NCBI GenBank assembly: GCA_015501605.1
Contig: JADNRZ010000033.1
Span: forward strand, 124,001-188,000
Direction of reading: 5' to 3'
From: Panaeolus papilionaceus
Taxonomy: Eukaryota > Basidiomycota > Agaricomycetes > Agaricales
DNA: 64,000 nucleotides
Position numbers and translations under genes: made by a program. Shown here in pieces: positions 57,840 through 64,000 of this stretch; positions within the stretch are counted from its first letter, which is position 1, and every line of letters starts with the position of its first letter. The notes beneath the pieces were generated by a model, which was not told the DNA's origin, did no database searches, and was given only the letters and a program-made list of their open reading frames with translations.

Positions 57840-59121
57840 CTACTTGTATTTACAGAATACCCTCTTCCCAGTCACAACAAAACGTCTGAAGTGGGATTTC
57901 AAAGCAGCATGGAGTGGAAGATGTGGTAAAGGTGAGGAACAGCTCTCTGGGTCAATCTCATATAGATCATCCAAAAATGACTGAAGCACCCCTAATGCTA
58001 CTTTCTTGTCCCTGAGTACAACCTCAAGAAGAAGGGGATCTTCTCTTCCAGGGGTGGTTGCACTCTGTTTGTTCTCTGCAAGCATGAGAAGTTGTTGTTG
58101 AATGTTGCTGATGCGCTCAAGGAGGTTGTTGTGGATGAGGGATTGGTATTGGGGATCCATCTTCTGTGATTTGTCTTCATCATGTGTCCATCCACCCAGA
58201 TACTTGTCTAGGATTGACAGTGCAGAGTTATGGGAAAACTCAAACTGAGTGACATCGATTGGAATTGTATCAGACCCCTATTGAAATAATAAATCACATT
58301 TTCATTGTAGAAATGTAAACCACCTACCATAAATATTTCATTTCTCAAATCACTCAACTGTTGATTGGCATCCTCCATCTTTGTGGGGGATAAAATGTGA
58401 TTCCACATTGTGGTTACCACACAAATCCCATCAGCTCCAAATGACTCTGCAAATGCTCTGAAGAGCTTGACTGCATCCCTTTTTGAGCCTCCCATCTGTA
58501 TATCAGTGATGGGTTGGAAGTAAAGGATGCATACAATAACTGTTGCAGCAGATTGACTAACCAGAAGCACCATTGAGAATTAGAACATTGTCAATTGAGT
58601 TGTTGAACAATTAAAAACATACCATAAACCATCCAATATCTCTGTGATCATTTTGGTTATCCGGCTTTCAGACATCTTGGTATCAAGAAAGCCAGGGGTA
58701 TCTACTAGCAAAATATTCCATGCATGCCACATCAAATTGACTACTTGATAGCAGACAACCTCCTGGGTGACACTTTCAAGTGAATTCTTTGAAATATCTA
58801 GTTTGTGATCTGGTGAGAGCGACTCAATGAACTGGGGAGGAACAAAAGCCAGTTTTTCATGGTGAGATATTGGTGAGAAGGCAAAATATTTTAATGTAGT
58901 GAAATTATACATACAGTGCTCTTCCCAGATCCGGTTGGACCCATGAGACTGAGGAATGAGTAGTTTTTGTGAGCATGGCTATTCATGATGACTGGAATTA
59001 TAAACAGGACATACAGGTAAACTATGACATATTTTCCTTTAACGTCTTCTGGAGTTACAGGTACAACACTTATGGGGTCCAAGAATTTGAGATGCGGATA
59101 TTCTGCTCTGGTGGTCAACAT
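57840..59121 (-). CDS. AIG1-like P-loop GTPase, paralogue C, alternative C-terminus
   Basis: Same family as the copies at 2007 and 22824. Exons are 59121-59015, 58948-58915, 58831-58623, 58556-58328 and 58277-57840; 1017 nt in total, 338 residues plus stop. Exon lengths 1-4 are identical to the others. GPTGSGKS is formed across the first splice; DTPGF and QMGG (RMGG in the paralogues) are present. The start codon context reads MLTTRAEY instead of MSTTRAEY. The last about 26 residues differ entirely from A and B: the Pro/Ser tail is replaced by sequence ending in VFCKYK, so the 3' end was exchanged or rearranged. Otherwise intact. Confidence 0.83.
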
Positions 59122-59159
59122 GGTGTTAATCTGAGATATGAAACTTGGCACGGAAATGG

Positions 59160-62084
59160 TTCTAGTTCAATGTTGAGAGACAGTGGTGTGATTTTCCCAG
59201 CTGCAGTCCGCGTGTTGCTGACAGCATGCCAATTCCATCTTATCAGATCTGGACATCAATTTCAGAAAAATGAGACCGATATGACAGGTACGTGTCTGCT
59301 ACCAGTCTTCGGTACCGATGCCAATGTTTGACAATCGCCTAAATCTTGAAGCCAACAGATATGTTTACCATGCCACATTGCAGTCCTACAATTGCGCGCA
59401 GAACATATTTAAAATGCGCCTGAATAGTATGATTTGGGCGCTATGATTGGAGGCGAACCTCACAAAAATACAAAGCGGAAATAGTGCGGACTTGGGACTA
59501 TTTGGGATGGTGTTGCAATCGCCGTAGTTGTGTGCGGCGAATCGTTGATCATTCTGGTAGCGTTGAAGTCCAACAGAGACTAACATTAGAAGTAGTCCAG
59601 CGCGCTGCACTGCGCTCAGTATGAATTACGTATCCCAATAGGCACGGGGTAAGATTAAACGATTGAATGAGCGGAATCGTAGGTAGGGCATGGTTGGGCG
59701 GCGTAAAAGAGTGAGTGAAGCCGAGAACAGGGGAAAGCGACAGCACTAACAAGTCCAATGGTACGATATTCACAACCTCGACTACACCCTCCATTGACTC
59801 GGGTCATTCTATCTGCTTCATCCAGTTACCCACTATCCATTCGCACTCGAAGTCCTTCGGAATCTGATAATTAGTCAAACGCGGTACGGGAATTTTACGA
59901 CGTTTAGAAAGGACTTCGGAATCCATAATCTCCAGAGATAATGCGAGGCGTGAAGAAAAGACGTCGAGTGTGGCCTACCCACTTGCGTCATCTCCACACT
60001 GGGACGCGGGTTGCGAAAATGAGCTTATTCCGAACCTTGATACAATTATCATTTCAAGGAGAATAGAGAACGTAATGTGAGTTTATGGTGAGTAGCCAAT
60101 GGAGGATAGAATTGGATTGGGTTAGCGGGTCTATATTTTCCCTGGTTACTCATGTGAGATGAGTTCATCGTGATGTTGGTCAAACCCCAAACCCACTATG
60201 CGTTTTTCCCGGCTTATGCACGTTTCCTGTTATCTTACCCTCTTCTGTTTCCACAGCACCAGGCTACCGTTGTGTCTCCGGCGCATCACTCACCTATCAT
60301 CACCGACCTCGCGATATTGCTCGTCCACCATACACGATCACCATCTCCAACCGTACCACTGCGGGAGCCCAACACTTCGTACCTAGCCTTCCATTTCAAC
60401 CCGTTCACGGTGCCGTACTCCATAGGAATCATGGGTCGTAGAAGTGATGAAAGATAGGAATTGGAAGAAAAGAGGGGGGATGTACCACGACCGGGTGACC
60501 ATGTGAACTTGAGCCGCTTCAGCCGACCCTCTCGTAAAACTTACCTTATCGTCTTACGCCACCTTTCGTGATCCCGCTCAGGTTATCAAGTTAGCACTCT
60601 TGTGGGTAGCTCATAAGAACCAATGTAAAGCGCGCCGGGGTTAATTAAAGTTGGCCGTGAGAGTGAAACGATGTCGACTGATACGGAGCATGCACAGGAT
60701 TGTATGAGGAAAGGGTGGTGTCGATATTTGATTTCCGGCTTTATATCTCGTTAAAAATCATGTGCGTGTGCTGGGGTTAGTGGTGTGGGATGAAGATACG
60801 AAAAGGAGGGAATACCTCAGAGAGACAGCGATACCCCTTGAAGATTGGTTCCTGACCGGGAGAGAAACAAGCGAAGGACGCGTTAGACCTAAAATCTTTT
60901 AAAGCGCTCTGAAAAAGCTTTCAAAGGGGGAAGTGATGAAGTATAACGGGGAAATTATAGTTTGTATTTATCAGTCCTCCATCCCGTTTTCTCGCATTAC
61001 ATTTCTCAGCGTCACCGCCGCCGAGCTGGAACACTGTCTCTGTCCACTCTTCGTCTCTGTCCACCTCATCTCTCTGGACTCCACTTAGGCTAGAAATTTG
61101 CTCACTTCAATCCATTGTTGGCATATTCCGTCACCTGTGTTGCTTGATATCGAGCATCGACATCGTCACCGCCACCCAGGAATACAATCCGATTCAGCTC
61201 AAGGTTCACGTAGGTTCACTCTTCGCCAAGTACGAACCAATGACGTCAGTAAAGAATAGCGAGAAATCAGGCGAATGAAGAGCATCGACCTCTGACTATC
61301 GAGGTATGTAAATCCAGAGAAGACATACTGAGATGAATTTGTCGTAGTCGGGGAGTTATGTTGAAGGCGGGGAGGTGGATGTGCTCACAAGTGGGGGATT
61401 GTTTGTCGGTGTTTGAACTCATCATTGACATCAAGCCGTCAACCCAACAGGGTTTGTCCCAAACCATCATGGTCGTCGCGCTCCACCTGAGTTGAATGGT
61501 TGCTATTCCTCGTCACCTCATTCTTTCTCTACTTTTCACATTTGAATAGGGCGTTCGTGGTCGACTGTGGAAGAAGAAATGCCTTAGAAGCGCTGTAGTT
61601 TGAAGTGGGTTGGATGGGTTAATTGCTGGTGGCCTGGTCAGCCGATGTCGTTGCAGTGTAGGCGACGATGATGGAGGGTATGTGCGTTTTGGACTTTCAA
61701 AATGGCATAATATAGTTTCATGTGAGTACCATGGGGTCGTCGTTTTACTTCCCAGCTAACTTAGGCTCGTCATTTTCAGTGTACTTCTATAGCACAATCT
61801 CATCTGTTTTTTTTCAATGAACTGGTTGACCTGTGATCTCGTCATCGTCGCTAAGGTTGTCCTCTGCTAGCCGGGCAGGGACTTTTTTCAGAGGGTTTGC
61901 GCGAAGCAAGACGGTGAACTGGGAACATGTACTCACTGGGATTGTTGAGAGAACACGCACGCCCAGTTTGTCCTCGACTTATTCATCTGGTTTTCCTCGC
62001 GTATTACTTGTACCATCCTTCTAAAGCTGTAACTAATTCCTGAATTTCAGACCACCTTACACTACACGCACCATGCGCGCTCTC
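59160..62084. repeat. Background unit copy 5, distal part
   Basis: Homologous to 24200-27149 and to 3400-4523 plus 9965-11744. The Copia target at about 60240 is uninterrupted. The intron-like block is at 61719-61779. No protein gene is supported. Confidence 0.75.
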
Positions 62085-64000
62085 TTTAGCCACCATTTAC
62101 CACCCAACAGGACGAGAAGGGCTTGAGTCTAACGTGCCGCTCGGCCAACGGTATATCAATATGGGGTATGTCTGCCGTCGCCTCACCTTATGCCCAGCGA
62201 TACTAACGATACTAGTGTTCTGCATGCATTATGGATCTGGTCTCGTCTTTCCCAGATGTTTGTTTTTAAATCCATTTCTACCTGTACGCCCCGGCTTCAA
62301 CGGTCTCGTTTTCTCCCCTACGCACCACGTACCAAGGAAGCGACGCAATGACTGATGCCTCATCAAACATGGCTGTTGGTCTCACTCATCCCTCTGGGAT
62401 TATACCAGGACCATATCTTCACCGTACTCTCGTTGGCAGGAGTATCCCACCACCGACTCATTGCCATTACTGCCTACGCTGTTCATTCTGAATTTCATCC
62501 TCATCCACCCTCCATCACTTCCAACGACCCCTCTAAGGTTTCCGTTGCTTATTCTCCTCGTTAACCTACCTCTACGGTTTCCACAACGCCACCCAGTACT
62601 AGCTTCTGCTTTGGTCCTCATCTCACTCAAGTGCCATCTCCAACTCCCCTTTATGCTCAGAAGAAGCACATAGCCACCTATCACCTGCGTCGTTGCCGTC
62701 GCCGCCCTGTTCAACCCGATAATTGAACGCTCGCCTTCAGTCATTCCGTTCAACCTTTTCACTCTGCAGAGTAGGGGTAGTGAAAGGCTGAGTGTGAACG
62801 GCAGGAAACGAAAATGGACGGTGTTGATGTGAGGAGACCTCGGCCATCGGGAGACCTGGACGCCAACACTTGGGCTCATAACTCAAGCCAGAGTGCAACG
62901 ATGGACCTCATTCCTCTTATAACACCTCCCTCGACATCCTACGCTGCTTTTCATGGTCATTTTCTCGCTCTAACTGTCGTCATTGTGGCAGGAAATGCTG
63001 TTGGACCCCGGCCATCGGGCGACATGGACACGCGGACACTTTGGCTCATAAGTCAAGACAGGCGGCAACGATGGTTCTCCCTCCTCCCATAGCACGAACC
63101 CCAGCACTTTGTGATGCTTCTAAGGGTAGCTTGCTGGTCCTAGTTGTCATCGATGCCTCAGGAAACGTCGTTGTTGAATGTCGTCGGAGTTTTGGGTGGG
63201 GTTACAGTGAGTGAGGGGCGATATTTGGATGTGGAGTCGTGTCTGGGTAGGATTGGCGGTTGGGGTGGGTGACAACAAGAATGAGACGAAGGCGGATACG
63301 AAGGAACTGGCTGAGAAGGAGCAGGACGAGGGGGTGAATGTAGGGAATGATAGGAGCTGCGACCTACTATTCAATACAATGCTTGTTTCAAGTGGTTGTG
63401 GCAACGTAGTTTCGTAAGTAATACGACTCCACGCAGCATCGTTGTGTCTACTAACTTCCGCTCCAACTTGATTGCCCCGAAACGCCCTCGTTTTCTTTAC
63501 TACCTCTCTGCCCTACACAGTAGCTGCCTGAGGACGACATCCGAGTCATCACCTCATCACTCTGGTTGGCTGAAAGCGCATATAGCCCACCAGGAGTGTT
63601 GCAAACGTTGATTACCGCTCACAAGTACGACGAGAGTGGCCTATCGTGAACGTATCACCACCACTGGCTCCAGCAATGCGATGGCTTACACATCAAGCGA
63701 CGTTGTCGTTGGTCTCCATCATCCCTCTACGACCCTCACTAATCCACGTCCTTCATCTCGCTGCCGTTGCTGCGATCATTCTACCCCCCATTTCCATTGC
63801 TCCCTGGCACCTCCGTGTTCATCTTCAATTGGCGATTCATACGCCACCAAGACGATTTCCTTTCTTTCTCCACCTTTTGAACGGTGTAGACATTGGCGAT
63901 GCGTTAGAATGATTCCAAGCGCTACCACTGGTACAAACACGCGCGACTTTATATCGCAATTCTGCAGGGATTTATATTGGACTATAGCGGAGGAAGCTCG
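62085..64000. repeat. Background unit copy 6 (partial at window edge)
   Basis: Closely matches 11745-13650, including the ~168-bp tandem pair (anchors 62845 and 63013). No GTPase gene is reached before the window ends. Open frames are short and not conserved. Confidence 0.75.

Noticed and set aside
1..64000. tRNA or rRNA genes
   Set aside because: No cloverleaf-compatible or rRNA-like sequence was recognised on either strand by reading; a covariance-model search would be needed to exclude them.

Overview
The window looks like an accessory, transposon-rich chromosomal region of an agaricomycete (mushroom-forming basidiomycete). The evidence is short 40-85 bp GT-AG introns with CTAAC/CTGAC-type branch sites, an AIG1-like GTPase family with the RMGG motif typical of Agaricomycetes, and a KDZ transposase with its Cys cluster. 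No ordinary housekeeping gene was recognised, and the species cannot be named from sequence alone.

The background of the window (1-31.4 kb and 53.1-64 kb) is a mosaic of diverged copies of one large unit, all in the same orientation. Each fuller copy carries one minus-strand GTPase gene (2007-3362, 22824-24161, 57840-59121). All three resolve into five exons with the same first four exon lengths (107, 34, 209 and 229 nt) and an open frame. The opposite strand of the unit repeats intron-like GT-branch-AG signals but has no convincing long reading frame.

Younger elements are inserted into this background. They include an intact Copia retrotransposon (4524-9964, LTRs apparently identical, 5-bp TSD) and two non-autonomous elements with CCCAGTG ends and 7-bp TSDs (20518-21648, 31433-32676). 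There is also a CACTG-ended non-autonomous element (51082-53110) containing a TA-flanked MITE (51152-51618), a second TA-flanked MITE (53161-53316), and an hAT-like element with a near 8-bp TSD (54857-56962) that contains two tandem hairpin repeats. Several insertions can be checked inside the window because other copies of the background unit give the empty site.

The largest feature is a 17.8-kb KDZ-type DNA transposon (32709-50473) with 1,415-bp terminal inverted repeats and five multi-exon genes. These are a lysine-rich/acidic protein gene with two in-frame TGA codons; a Cys-cluster/coiled-coil gene cut by a 3.9-kb foldback palindrome (36630-40490); an unrecognised minus-strand gene; the KDZ transposase (43421-47220, one in-frame TGA after the catalytic core); and a 580-residue protein whose first exon lies in the right TIR and whose centre has seven 'LLxxL..APPxLP' repeats. 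The three in-frame TGA codons all sit in CTTGAC, which fits TCG-to-TTG mutation. The element is also unusually rich in the hexamer CCGCGG.
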